Positions 8,323 to 16,452 of a DNA stretch of 64,000 bases are shown here, piece after piece; within the stretch, counting starts at the first letter, position 1, and each line of letters opens with the position of its first letter. The notes beneath the pieces were generated by a model that was given only the letters and a program-made list of their open reading frames with translations, was not told the DNA's origin and made no database searches. Origin of the DNA: Naasia lichenicola (lineage in GTDB: Bacteria > Actinomycetota > Actinomycetes > Actinomycetales > Microbacteriaceae); NCBI RefSeq assembly GCF_004801885.1, contig NZ_SSSM01000001.1:682001-746000 (forward strand), read 5' to 3'. The translations under genes and the position numbers were made by a program.

Positions 8323-9195
8323 GTGCCTGACCGGTTCGCGGCCGCCGCCAAGGCGATCGCCGCAATAGCAGATGACAGCGTCGGTCTGGCCGCTCCGCTC
8401 CTCGACGCCATTCCCGTCACAGGCGCATCGGTGTCCACCATCGGCTCGCTGCTCGGCACGCGGACCCTCGATGCCAGCGATCGCCGTGCCGCCCGGATCG
8501 ACGAGCTGCAGTTCGATCTCGGCGAGGGTCCCTGCTGGGATGCGATCCAATCCGCTCGTCCGATCCTCGAGCCCGACCTGCTGGGGCGGCCAGTGCGGCA
8601 TTGGCCGGCCTTCCTCGGCGCCATGCAGCGCGAGCCCGTCGCCGCCCTCTTCGCCTTTCCGCTGATGGTCGGTCCGCTCCGCTTCGGCGCGATCGACCTC
8701 TACCGCGACGCTGCCGGCGAGCTGGCCCGGGAGGACGCCGCCCGAGCCGAGCAGCTCGCGGCTGTCGTCAGCCGCCACGTTCTCCGTCGCGCCATCCGCA
8801 CGGCCGGGATCGCAGAACCCGCTGAGGGCGACCGGTTCTCACGGCGCATCGTGCACCAGGCGACCGGTTTCGTCATCGCGCAGCTCGGCGTCTCGGCAGA
8901 GGATGCGGAGCTGCTGATCCAGGGCCAGGCATTCTCCGAGAACCGCCCGATGACCGAGGTGGCCACCGACATCGTGGAGCGCCGCACCGTGTTCTCCATG
9001 GATTCCGGCTTCATCGAGGATCGCTCCACGGATGCGCCCCCCGCCGGCTCACGCGGGGAATCCGCGCGCGCCCAGTCTCCCTCCGCCGAGCCGGCCGAGT
9101 CGGAGGTCCCCCGCGCGGATCCGTCCGCCGACGGCTCCACCGGCAACGATCGTCTGGGCGACGACGGATCCGATGTGGCGGAGGACCCCGCGTGA
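8323..9195 (+). CDS. GAF-ANTAR domain regulator with long acidic C-terminal tail
   Basis: A 290-aa protein. Residues about 15-160 form a GAF domain (LGEGPCWDAIQS is typical of the actinobacterial GAF-ANTAR group), and residues about 180-230 an ANTAR RNA-binding domain (IVHQATGFVIAQLGVSAEDA, then MTEVATDIV). ANTAR domains bind paired hexaloop hairpins in nascent RNA and cause antitermination. The last 60 or so residues are a Ser/Pro/Asp/Glu-rich tail of low complexity that is unusual for the family. The start is GTG. The stop overlaps the next gene's GTG, so the two GAF-ANTAR proteins are translationally coupled. Confidence 0.85.
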   Translation: MPDRFAAAAKAIAAIADDSVGLAAPLLDAIPVTGASVSTIGSLLGTRTLDASDRRAARIDELQFDLGEGPCWDAIQSARPILEPDLLGRPVRHWPAFLGAMQREPVAALFAFPLMVGPLRFGAIDLYRDAAGELAREDAARAEQLAAVVSRHVLRRAIRTAGIAEPAEGDRFSRRIVHQATGFVIAQLGVSAEDAELLIQGQAFSENRPMTEVATDIVERRTVFSMDSGFIEDRSTDAPPAGSRGESARAQSPSAEPAESEVPRADPSADGSTGNDRLGDDGSDVAEDPA

Positions 9196-9905
9196 CGGAG
9201 GTCTCCCGCGAGGCGATCCTGCTGGACGCCCTCGCGACGCTCGCCGACACCCTCGTGGTCGGCTACGACGTCGTGGATCTCGTCCAGATGCTCGTCGAGA
9301 CATCGACCTCGCTGTTCGACGTCGATGACGCCGGACTGCTCCTCGCCGACGACGGGGGAGAGCTCGACCTGCTCGCGTCGACCAGTGAGGCGGGGGCTCT
9401 CATCGAGACCATCGCCCTCAGCGCCGAGTCCGGTCCCTGCATCGAGAGCTTCCGGACCGGCAAGATCGTCGCGGTGCCCGACCTCCGCACAGACGCCGAC
9501 GCGTGGGGTGAGTTCCGAATCGCGTCCATCGACGCAGGCTTCCTCTCGACCATCGCGGTGCCTCTGCGGCTTCGGGACGAGGTGATCGGCTCCCTCAACT
9601 TCTTCCGTCGCGAGCCAGGCGAGCTCAACAGGCGTGACCTGCGTGCGGCGCAGGCGATGGCAGATATGGCCGCCATCGGCATCCTGCACGAGCGCAGTCT
9701 GCGTGAGGGGGACGCGGTGCGGCAGCAGCTGCAGTACGCCCTCGACTCGCGGGTGGTGATCGAGCAGGCGAAGGGCGTGCTCGCACACACCCACGATCTG
9801 GGAATGGACGACGCGTTCGCGACTCTGCGGCGCTACGCCCGATCGAACCGGCTCACCCTGCGCGAGGTCGCCCAGGGACTCGTGGACCGCACGCTCATCT
9901 TCTGA
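9192..9905 (+). CDS. GAF-ANTAR domain regulator
   Basis: A 237-aa protein with GAF at about 20-165 (ESGPCIESFRTGKIVAVPDL) and ANTAR at about 175-235 (LQYALDSRVVIEQAKGVLAH, then LRRYARSNRLTLREVAQGLV). It has the canonical length and organisation of actinobacterial GAF-ANTAR antiterminators. Its GTG start overlaps the preceding GAF-ANTAR stop (GTGA), so the pair is one transcription unit and may work as a heterodimer (inference). The GAF ligand is unknown. Confidence 0.88.
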   Translation: MTEVSREAILLDALATLADTLVVGYDVVDLVQMLVETSTSLFDVDDAGLLLADDGGELDLLASTSEAGALIETIALSAESGPCIESFRTGKIVAVPDLRTDADAWGEFRIASIDAGFLSTIAVPLRLRDEVIGSLNFFRREPGELNRRDLRAAQAMADMAAIGILHERSLREGDAVRQQLQYALDSRVVIEQAKGVLAHTHDLGMDDAFATLRRYARSNRLTLREVAQGLVDRTLIF

Positions 9906-9950
9906 TCCGATCCAGGCCACCGCGCGAACAGGGCGGCCGGCGCGACGACC

Positions 9951-10430
9951 TCAGAGGTCGAAGAGGTTCTCGAGATCTCTGATGACGTGGTCGGGTCCGT
10001 CGAGGTCCAGTGCTTCGGCGGGAGACAGGTGGCGCAGGTCCGCGGTCTCCTGCTCCAGCATCGACGTCCAGTCGTCCTCATCGACCCGCTGCATCGCCGG
10101 CTCGATCGACTCGCAGACGAGCGGCACGGTGGGGCCGAGCAGGATCGACACTCTGCCGCGGCGACCGTCCTCGCGACGGATGGGGACGTCGAGAGTCTCG
10201 AACATGCCCCGTTCCGAGAGCCTCCGAGAGTATTCCAGCACCGCGAGCGCCACCCGCTCCGCGGTGACGAAGGAGAACCCTGCGCCGACATGAATGCGAT
10301 CCACCACAACCCCGTTCTGATCCCGCTTACCGATGGGCGAGCCCGGGGTCTGGGGGCGTCTCTTTAACGATAACTCCGACGAAACGGCAGGGCTAGTGCA
10401 CAGCGGATCGAGTTGATAGAGGGAGCTCAT
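9951..10430 (-). CDS. Hypothetical protein
   Basis: Up to 159 aa; I do not recognise a family. The middle (RVALAVLEYSRRLSERGMFE) looks helical and is followed by beta-like stretches (RVSILLGPTVPLVCESIEP) and an acidic C terminus. The first 40 or so codons carry more A/T third bases than the rest, so translation may begin later, for example at the GTG near 10307. It lies 18 bp downstream of the SDR gene on the same strand and converges on the GAF-ANTAR pair. Confidence 0.5.
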   Translation of the reverse strand: MSSLYQLDPLCTSPAVSSELSLKRRPQTPGSPIGKRDQNGVVVDRIHVGAGFSFVTAERVALAVLEYSRRLSERGMFETLDVPIRREDGRRGRVSILLGPTVPLVCESIEPAMQRVDEDDWTSMLEQETADLRHLSPAEALDLDGPDHVIRDLENLFDL

Positions 10431-10448
10431 CCTCAGGATCCCGGACTC

Positions 10449-11342
10449 TCACGGCGTATAGAAGCCTGCCTCGATGTCACCGAACAGGCTCGGTCCGTTC
10501 GGCTTCCAGCCGAGCAGCCGCTGAGTCTGGGAACTCGATGCCACCAGGTCTCCGCCCAAGAATCGGCTCATCCAGCCGAAGTGGGCTTCGGCATCCTGTG
10601 CGGGGATCGATCGAGTGGGCACGCCGAGCGCGCGGCCGAGCGCCTCGGCGATCTCGCGAGTGGGAATACCCTCCTCCGCTACGCCGTGCATGGCTGTTCC
10701 TGGGCGAGCCGACTCGAGGGCGAGGGCGTTCATGCGTCCGATGTCGTCCCGCGCGGCGGCAGCCCACCGATTCGAGCCGTCGCCGATGTAGCCCGCGACC
10801 CCCGTCTCCCGGGCGATGCCGGCCAGCGTAGCCATGAAGCCGTGATCGCCTTCACCATGCACCGTCGGTGCGAAGCGCAGGCTGACCGTGCGGACACCAC
10901 GTTCGGCGTAGTCGAGGGCGAGGTTCTCACTGCCGCCACGAGGAGATTCGGGTCCGCGGGCGGGGGAGCGGTCCTGCTCCGTGGCCGCGCGCCCCCGGGT
11001 CAGACCCGCGATGCCGGATGCGAGCAGGAAGGGTCGGTCCGACCCCTCCAAGGCCTCGAGCATGGCGGTGACGGCGGCATGCTCCGCGCGGCCAGATGCC
11101 GCATAGTCGGAGAAGTCGTGCATGAAGGCGAGGTGGAGAACGCCGTCCGACTCCGCGGCCGCCTTCGCCAGACCGTGCGTGTCATCGAGGCTGCCGCGGA
11201 TCGGCTCGACCCCGGCGGCGCGGAGCGCACTCGCCGACGAATCGCTGCGTGCGAGTCCGGTCACCGTGTGGCCGGCGGCCTGCAGATGGGGAACGGTCGC
11301 AGCGCCTACCCAGCCAGATGCTCCGGTGACGAATACGCGCAT
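10449..11342 (-). CDS. NAD(P)-dependent extended short-chain dehydrogenase / epimerase-like oxidoreductase
   Basis: A 297-aa extended SDR. The N terminus MRVFVTGASGWVGAATV is the Rossmann GxxGxxG loop, followed by an NADP-favouring LARSD region. The usual catalytic YxxxK is hard to locate, so this may be an atypical SDR. The ATG at 11342 sits behind GAGAGGA and the fold begins immediately after it; an upstream start at 11387 would cross the operator region. It is transcribed divergently from a TetR regulator, and two operator-like palindromes lie between the genes, so the regulator probably controls this gene. The substrate is unknown. Confidence 0.82.
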   Translation of the reverse strand: MRVFVTGASGWVGAATVPHLQAAGHTVTGLARSDSSASALRAAGVEPIRGSLDDTHGLAKAAAESDGVLHLAFMHDFSDYAASGRAEHAAVTAMLEALEGSDRPFLLASGIAGLTRGRAATEQDRSPARGPESPRGGSENLALDYAERGVRTVSLRFAPTVHGEGDHGFMATLAGIARETGVAGYIGDGSNRWAAAARDDIGRMNALALESARPGTAMHGVAEEGIPTREIAEALGRALGVPTRSIPAQDAEAHFGWMSRFLGGDLVASSSQTQRLLGWKPNGPSLFGDIEAGFYTP

Positions 11343-11389
11343 GTTCGTGTCCTCTCGCAGTGCCGGGATGCTCCCGACCTCTCTCATCC

Positions 11390-11406
11390 ATGTCAGAAGA
11401 TGACAT
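11390..11406. promoter_or_regulatory. Candidate TetR operator 1
   Basis: A perfect inverted repeat ATGTCA-N5-TGACAT lies in the divergent SDR/TetR intergenic region, 47 bp upstream of the SDR start. A near-identical site lies 31 bp further on (centre to centre). Assignment to the neighbouring TetR protein is an inference from position. Confidence 0.6.
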
Positions 11407-11420
11407 CACGCTATCACCCC

Positions 11421-11437
11421 ATGTCAGGGGCTGTCAT
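11421..11437. promoter_or_regulatory. Candidate TetR operator 2
   Basis: Imperfect inverted repeat ATGTCA-N5-TGTCAT with the same half-site and spacer as operator 1. It lies 30 bp upstream of the TetR start, well placed for autorepression. The 31-bp spacing, about three helical turns, puts both sites on the same face of the DNA. Confidence 0.55.
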
Positions 11438-11467
11438 CGGCGTTCCCGCGCTCGATAGGATCGAGGG

Positions 11468-12058
11468 ATGGGACGCTGGGAGCCGGACTCGAAGGGACGC
11501 CTCCAGGCCGCCGCGCTGGAGCTCTTCGTCGAGCATGGCTACGAGCAGACCACCGTCGCCGACATCGCCGCGCGGTCCGGCGTGACCGAGCGGACCTTCT
11601 TCCGCTACTTCGCGGACAAGCGAGAGGTGCTCTTCGAGGGGACCGCAGTCCTCCAGGCGACCGTGGTCGAGCACATCGCTTCGGCGGCCATGGATCTCAC
11701 AGCCCTCGAGATCGTCGGCGAGGCCATGGCGGCCACGGGCGAGATCATCGGGCAGCGACGCGAGTACTCGCAGCTGCGTCAGACTGCCATCGCGGCGAAT
11801 GCCAGCCTGCAGGAGCGTGAGCTGCTCAAGCTCGCCGCCCTGGCCGCAGCGGCCGCGCACGCACTGCGGGATCGCGGAGTAGGGGAGCCCACCGCCAGCC
11901 TCGCCGCGGAGGCCGGGGTCGCCGTCTTCAAGATCGGCTTCGAGCGCTGGATCGCGGACGAGCCGACCGGCAGCGGGGAGCCTGTCGACATCCCGTCGAG
12001 CCTCGGCGACTCCATCCGCTCCGCCCTCCTGACTCTGCGATCGATCGCGGCCGCCTGA
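11468..12058 (+). CDS. TetR/AcrR family transcriptional regulator
   Basis: A 196-aa TetR protein with the helix-turn-helix at about 12-58 (ALELFVEHGYEQTTVADIAA, GVTERTFFRYFADKREVLF) and an all-helical ligand-binding C-terminal domain. It diverges from the SDR oxidoreductase. Two 17-bp palindromes with half-site ATGTCA fill the 125-bp gap, consistent with repression of both genes. The inducer is unknown. Confidence 0.88.
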   Translation: MGRWEPDSKGRLQAAALELFVEHGYEQTTVADIAARSGVTERTFFRYFADKREVLFEGTAVLQATVVEHIASAAMDLTALEIVGEAMAATGEIIGQRREYSQLRQTAIAANASLQERELLKLAALAAAAAHALRDRGVGEPTASLAAEAGVAVFKIGFERWIADEPTGSGEPVDIPSSLGDSIRSALLTLRSIAAA

Positions 12059-12182
12059 TCAGCCTCTGCGACGTCGGCCGCGTCCGCCACGGCCTCGATA
12101 GAGGCACCTGAACAGGGGAAAGACATCGCCCTGCGCGATCGCTATCGTTTCAGGACGGACCGATTCGACGGGGGGAGCGAAT

Positions 12183-12551
12183 ATGCCGATTCCGGCATCC
12201 ATCGGCAGCACCATGCCGTGGCCCATCCACGTCTACCGGCCGCCGAGCTCCTACACCGAGCGCCAGATGCGTGTCGGCATGCTCGACTGCCGCGATGAGA
12301 TCGCGCCGCAGGAGGCGACTCCGACTCCTGTCGAGCATGCCGAAGCGCAGCGGATCGAGCGGATCGAGCAGCAGCCGGTGCAGCACGACGATTTCACGCC
12401 GTGGGATGTCGCGGCCGCCGGGCTGACCTGGGTGCCGGTCTCCCACGGACCGAACTCGCAGGCGTCTCAGGGCGCCGGCAGTGCGTTCGTGCGCAACCTC
12501 GGACGCCGAGCGACCCCCGAGGTCTTCCCTGGGAGCGGACAGCTCCTCTAG
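12183..12551 (+). CDS. Hypothetical protein
   Basis: A 122-aa protein with no family I can name. It is Pro/Gln/His-rich (RPPSSYTERQMRVGMLDCRD, then VEHAEAQRIERIEQQPVQHD) and ends in a flexible tail. A GGGGGGAG ribosome binding site lies 7 bp before the ATG and the codons have neighbour-like G/C third bases, which supports a real gene. No signal peptide or membrane span is seen. Confidence 0.5.
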   Translation: MPIPASIGSTMPWPIHVYRPPSSYTERQMRVGMLDCRDEIAPQEATPTPVEHAEAQRIERIEQQPVQHDDFTPWDVAAAGLTWVPVSHGPNSQASQGAGSAFVRNLGRRATPEVFPGSGQLL

Positions 12552-12588
12552 CGGGCAGAGCTCCTGCAGCGACTCTCGGCGAAGCCAC

Positions 12589-12972
12589 TCAGTCGTCGAG
12601 CGCCCCCGTCGACCACAGGGCTACGGCGATCAGCGGCACCTGCATCGGCAGCCGCAGCAGACGCTTGAGATCCGAGTCGAGGCCGAAGGCATCCCGGTGA
12701 TTGCGCCACTGCGAGAGGTTGCCCGGGAAGACCGCGACGAAGAACGCGGCGGCGAACCGGCCGACCCGCTTGTGCGCGATGCCCGAGGCGATCGCAGCAC
12801 CGAGCACGATCTCGACGACGCCGCTGGCGAGCACCGTCGCATCCTCACTGAGCGGCACCCAGCGGGGGACCTGGGCACGGAAGTCATCGCGGGCGAAGGT
12901 CAGGTGACCGATGCCGGCGAAGACGAGCGCGCCGCCGAGTCCGATCCGGGCGATGGTCTGCGAAGCGGTCAT
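12589..12972 (-). CDS. DoxX family membrane protein
   Basis: A 127-aa small integral membrane protein with about four hydrophobic segments (IARIGLGGALVFAGIGHLTF, VASGVVEIVLGAAIASGIA, FAAAFFVAVFPGNLSQW, QVPLIAVALWSTG). Residues GIGHLTF and PGNLSQW are typical of the DoxX-like group. The ATG at 12972 with GGAAGGA upstream is preferred to the longer frame. It is convergent with the preceding small gene and sits 97 bp downstream of the SDR gene on the same strand. The function of this group is not established; redox-linked membrane roles are proposed for relatives. Confidence 0.78.
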   Translation of the reverse strand: MTASQTIARIGLGGALVFAGIGHLTFARDDFRAQVPRWVPLSEDATVLASGVVEIVLGAAIASGIAHKRVGRFAAAFFVAVFPGNLSQWRNHRDAFGLDSDLKRLLRLPMQVPLIAVALWSTGALDD

Positions 12973-13069
12973 CCGCCGATCCTTCCGTGTCATTCTGCGG
13001 ATAGGCCGACGGCGGCGAAGCCCCCAACTGGAGGAGGTCACCGCCGCCGGCGCACGGTATCTCAGCCCG

Positions 13070-14083
13070 TTACTGCACGGACCAGCCGCCATCCGATGGC
13101 AGCACCGCACCGTTGATGTTGACGCCGTCATCGCTCAGCAGGAACGTGATCGAGGCCGCGAGCTGCTCGGCGGTGGCGATCGTCGGGATGGTCGCCTGGA
13201 ACGGGCCGAGCCGGGCGGATCCCACCTCCGAGACGTTGGCGGGGAAGGGGATGCCGGTGGCGACGCCACCGGGCGCGACGGCGTTCACGCGGATGCCCTG
13301 CAGTCCGTACATGAAGGCGGCGCTGCGGGTGAGGCCGATGACGCCGTGCTTCGAGACCGTGTAGGCGTTTCCCGATGCATCGCCGCGCAGGCCCGCCTCG
13401 GAGCTGACATTCACGATGGAGCCGACGCCGGCCGCGAGCATCGCGGGCAGCACGGCACGCATGAGCTTGAAGCCGCCCGTGAGGTTGATCGCGATCACGC
13501 GATCCCAGGTGGCGTCGGACGTCTCGTGAGCGGGGGAGAAGTCGTCGTTGATTCCCGCGACGTTCGCGAGCCCGTCGATCCGGTCGCCCGCCGCCGCCAC
13601 GATGGCGTCGATGTCCGCCTGCTTCGTGATGTCACCGGCGACCGAGACGATCTCGGCCTCCGGCAGCGAGGCGGCGAATTCGGCGAGGCGCTCGCCGGAG
13701 ATGTCGACGGCGATCACCCGTCCACCTTCACGGGCCACCCGAGAGGCGGTGGCGCGGCCGATGCCGGACGCGGCGCCGGTCACGATGACGGTCTGGCCCT
13801 GGAAGCGGCCGGCGCTGATCCGCTCGGCCCAGCCGGTCGGTGAGTCGTCCACGGGGAGGACTCCGCCATTGGCGGCCCTCACCAGGTCGTCGATCGCGCT
13901 CTGAGGCATCTGTCCCTGACTGAGCGCCACGAGCTGCTGCAGGGCGAGTCCGCGGACCGGCGCGAGGGCGCCCTCGTCGAAGCCTCCGGCGCCCAGGAGC
14001 TGACGGATGATGGCGCCGCCTTCGGGGTGATCGAGCCAGTCGCCGATCGAGGTCTGGGCGGTGAGCGGGCGGGGTTCTGCCAT
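13070..14083 (-). CDS. Classical SDR oxidoreductase with N-terminal extension domain
   Basis: A 337-aa protein. Residues 96-337 are a complete classical SDR: cofactor loop TGAASGIG at 102-109, NVAG in place of NNAG, catalytic YxxxK in AYTVSKHG, and VNAVAPGGVATG. Residues 1 to about 92 are an extra domain (SIGDWLDHPEGGAIIRQLLG, LALQQLVALSQGQMPQSAID). It resembles, from memory, the short C-terminal helical domain attached to some actinobacterial GH3 glycosidases. The gene diverges from an aldo/keto reductase, with a 13-bp perfect palindrome in the gap. The substrate may be a sugar or polyol, but this is inference only. Confidence 0.85.
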   Translation of the reverse strand: MAEPRPLTAQTSIGDWLDHPEGGAIIRQLLGAGGFDEGALAPVRGLALQQLVALSQGQMPQSAIDDLVRAANGGVLPVDDSPTGWAERISAGRFQGQTVIVTGAASGIGRATASRVAREGGRVIAVDISGERLAEFAASLPEAEIVSVAGDITKQADIDAIVAAAGDRIDGLANVAGINDDFSPAHETSDATWDRVIAINLTGGFKLMRAVLPAMLAAGVGSIVNVSSEAGLRGDASGNAYTVSKHGVIGLTRSAAFMYGLQGIRVNAVAPGGVATGIPFPANVSEVGSARLGPFQATIPTIATAEQLAASITFLLSDDGVNINGAVLPSDGGWSVQ

Positions 14084-14132
14084 GGGGTCTCCGATCTCGG
14101 CTGTCAGCGCCGATGTCGACGCCGACCGCTTG

Positions 14133-14145
14133 TCAACTTAGTTGA
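14133..14145. promoter_or_regulatory. Candidate operator in the SDR/AKR divergent region
   Basis: Perfect palindrome TCAACT-T-AGTTGA, 50 bp upstream of the SDR start and 58 bp upstream of the aldo/keto reductase start. It has the size and A/T-rich symmetry of a MarR- or HxlR-class operator. No such regulator is encoded next to it, so the binding protein is unknown. Confidence 0.5.
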
Positions 14146-14202
14146 TCGGGAGGGGATGCGACAGCCCGTGATCGTCTCGGGAGCTGCATCTAGCCTGGTG
14201 AC

Positions 14203-15045
14203 ATGTCGTCGACGGATCAGATCCCGCTCCTCCCGCTGAACTCGGGGACCTCGATCCCGCAGCTCGGACTGGGCACCTGGCCGATGGACGACGACCAGGC
14301 AGCCGAAGCCGTGGCCGCAGCCGCCGACCTGGGCTACCGCCACTTCGACACGGCGACGGCCTACGGGAACGAGGCGGGGGTCGCCGAGGGCATGCGACGC
14401 ACGGGCATCCCGCGCGAGGAGCTCTTCGTCACCACCAAGCTCGACGGCGAGTTTCAAGGCGATGACCGGGCGATCGCCGGTCTCGACGCCGCGCTCAACC
14501 GGATGCGGCTCGACTACGTCGACCTGCTGCTCATCCACTGGCCGCTCCCTCAGCGCGGACAGTTCGTCTCGACCTGGAGGACATTCGAGAAGCTGCTCGC
14601 CGACGGACGCACCCGTGCCATCGGCACCTCGAACTTCACCGCGGCGCACCTCACCGCACTCGCTGCGGAGACCGACGTCACGCCGGCGGTCAACCAGATC
14701 CAGCTGACCCCGTACGTGCCCCGGGAAGAGCAGCGAGCGTATGGGGAGGCGCGCGGCATCCGCACCTCGTCGTGGTCGCCTCTCGGCGGCGAGGAGGGCC
14801 AGGTGACCCGCGATCCGCTCATCGTCGAGATCGCGAACGCTCATGGCCGCACCGCGGCTCAGATCGTGCTCCGCTGGCATGTGCAGAACGGCCTCATCGT
14901 CATCCCCAAGTCGGCGAATCCGGCGCGGATGGCGGAGAACGCGGCCATCTTCGACTTCGAGCTCAGTGCCGACGACCTCACCCAGATCGCCACGATCTCG
15001 CACGGTCCGGACGCGGGCGTGGACAGCGACCGCATCGGCCACTGA
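14203..15045 (+). CDS. Aldo/keto reductase
   Basis: A 280-aa single-domain AKR of the 2,5-diketo-gluconate reductase type. The catalytic tetrad is visible: Asp and Tyr in FDTATAYGNE, Lys in VTTKLDGE and His in LLIHWPLP. NADPH-binding elements IPKSANPARM and NQIQLTPYVPR are present. It diverges from the SDR, suggesting paired oxidoreductases under a common operator. A strong hairpin terminator follows 38 bp after the stop. Confidence 0.88.
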   Translation: MSSTDQIPLLPLNSGTSIPQLGLGTWPMDDDQAAEAVAAAADLGYRHFDTATAYGNEAGVAEGMRRTGIPREELFVTTKLDGEFQGDDRAIAGLDAALNRMRLDYVDLLLIHWPLPQRGQFVSTWRTFEKLLADGRTRAIGTSNFTAAHLTALAAETDVTPAVNQIQLTPYVPREEQRAYGEARGIRTSSWSPLGGEEGQVTRDPLIVEIANAHGRTAAQIVLRWHVQNGLIVIPKSANPARMAENAAIFDFELSADDLTQIATISHGPDAGVDSDRIGH

Positions 15046-15083
15046 CGCTGTGTCCCCGAGGCATTGCCCCTCACCGGGAAGGC

Positions 15084-15119
15084 AGAAGGCCCCGAGCCGC
15101 GATGCGGACGGGGCCTTCT
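15084..15119 (+). terminator. Hairpin terminator after the aldo/keto reductase
   Basis: AGAAGGCCCCG pairs perfectly with CGGGGCCTTCT (11 bp) around a 14-nt loop and is followed by TTC. It lies just downstream of the AKR stop. Confidence 0.75.
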
Positions 15120-15135
15120 TCACTGTCAGCGGATG

Positions 15136-15207
15136 CTGTCTCGACCAGTTCCTGTGGCGTCTGCTGAAGCCAATGTGTCCGAGGGGGGGACTTGAAGCAC
15201 CCCCACG
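15136..15207 (+). repeat. Diverged copy of the tRNA-Leu 3' end (distal att-like repeat)
   Basis: A 72-bp sequence that matches 19768-19835 with four substitutions, one extra G in a G-run and a 3-nt insertion. It contains the T-arm and acceptor 3' half of the tRNA-Leu at 19808-19892, in the same orientation, plus about 40 bp beyond the tRNA end. It is not a functional tRNA. This is the arrangement expected of an attachment-site duplication at the far end of an element integrated at tRNA-Leu. The rest of the gap, 15208-15582, shows no gene, only an AAAAGGA ribosome binding site ahead of the PAP2 gene. Confidence 0.75.
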
Positions 15208-15582
15208 GTCCCATGCCAACGGGCCACACCCGGGCGATCGCGTCATTCAGCCTTTCTGGCTGAGCAAAAATCGGCTCGATCAGGTACTTCTGCCTTCGCT
15301 TGTGTCCGGATTGTGTCCAGATAGGTTCCACGATTCGGGTATTGCGGGGGTTGGTGAGGGCGCATTCGCGTATGTCAGATGACGTGGCGGACATGGAAGC
15401 AGGCTTGCGCGAAACGCCGTCAGAGGCAGAGGGCCATGCGAATGGACGCGGACATCGGATCTCGGGACAACCGCCTGGGCAGCATCGAATCGTGTGAGTT
15501 CTCTCATCCCAGCGGGCGATTATCGAGCGATCGGCGCAAGCCGGCCTCCTAGCGTTGGCGTTCTGAGAAAAGGACGCGACGC

Positions 15583-16248
15583 ATGGTTCCATTTGGACGC
15601 GAGATTCACCCCAGGGCGGTGTGCGCTGCCTTCCTGGCGATTCTGCTGGTCCTAACAGCAGGACTGGCCATCCGGTTCGCGGCTGCGGGAGGACCCGTCG
15701 GACCGGATCAGTCGTGGCACGATCTGATGGCAAGTATCCGGACCCCGTTCGCCGACTCTTTGGCGGGCACACTGAATGCAGTCGGCGGAACGCTGGATGT
15801 GACGGCCGTGGTAGTCGTGCTGGTGGTCATCTTCTTCGCGCGGCGCGAATGGCGAATTGGCATATCGATGGTGACGAGCTTCCTAGTGTCGCTGATCGCC
15901 TTCGACTCGCTCAAGGCGATCGTGGGTCGCGCACGGCCCCTTGACGCCATCCTCGCGGCGGGCGGCGACTCCTTCCCGTCGGGTCACAGCGCGCTGGCCG
16001 CGGCTTTGGCGGTCGGCATCGCGCTCGTCGTCCGAAGAGTGTGGGTGTGGGTGCTAGCGATTGTCTGGGGGGTGCTGCTGGCCTGGAGCCGCACATATCT
16101 GCTGGTGCACTGGCTCTCCGACACCGTTGCTGGCCTTCTGCTCGGCGCCTCGATCTCGATCGTGATCTTCTGGTCGGTGCACCGCGTACGCAGACGCGAA
16201 GTGAACGGCCCCGCGAACGCGTTCGAGCACGCGGGCTATCCCGGCTAG
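15583..16248 (+). CDS. PAP2 family membrane phosphatase (element-borne)
   Basis: A 221-aa protein with about five or six membrane segments. The three phosphatase motifs are intact: KAIVGRARP, FPSGHSA and SRTYLLVHWLSD. Such enzymes dephosphorylate lipid phosphates such as phosphatidate or undecaprenyl pyrophosphate at the outer face of the membrane. The ATG follows AAAAGGA. It lies inside the tRNA-Leu element, upstream of a membrane protein and a two-component system, and is distinct from the second PAP2 gene at 45.5 kb. Confidence 0.85.
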   Translation: MVPFGREIHPRAVCAAFLAILLVLTAGLAIRFAAAGGPVGPDQSWHDLMASIRTPFADSLAGTLNAVGGTLDVTAVVVVLVVIFFARREWRIGISMVTSFLVSLIAFDSLKAIVGRARPLDAILAAGGDSFPSGHSALAAALAVGIALVVRRVWVWVLAIVWGVLLAWSRTYLLVHWLSDTVAGLLLGASISIVIFWSVHRVRRREVNGPANAFEHAGYPG

Positions 16249-16452
16249 CGAGTCGGCCAGCGGGTGCTGCGGGGGTGCCGTCGGCAGTCTCGCCATCGGC
16301 GATCGACAGCGGAACAACGCCCAGCTGTCCGTCCCCATGCGATTCGACCGCGCAGCGCGTCCAGACGGATCGGCCGCTTTCCGAAGAATGGTTCACCCCA
16401 CACGCCGACCTCGAGGTGTGGCTCTCAGCTCTGGCACAAGAGGGTGGAGACG

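Noticed and set aside
2185-8624. Very long open frames on the minus strand opposite the ligase, amidotransferase and peptidase genes
   Set aside because: They are Arg/Gly/His-rich, lack family motifs and mirror the G/C third-base bias of the plus-strand genes, so they are antisense shadows.
15176-15207. Possible second tRNA-Leu at the distal repeat
   Set aside because: Only the T-arm and acceptor 3' half are present, with insertions; no D-arm, anticodon arm or 5' acceptor strand.
15071-15772. Minus-strand frame across the distal tRNA-end repeat
   Set aside because: No family features; covers a terminator and repeat; composition unlike neighbouring genes.
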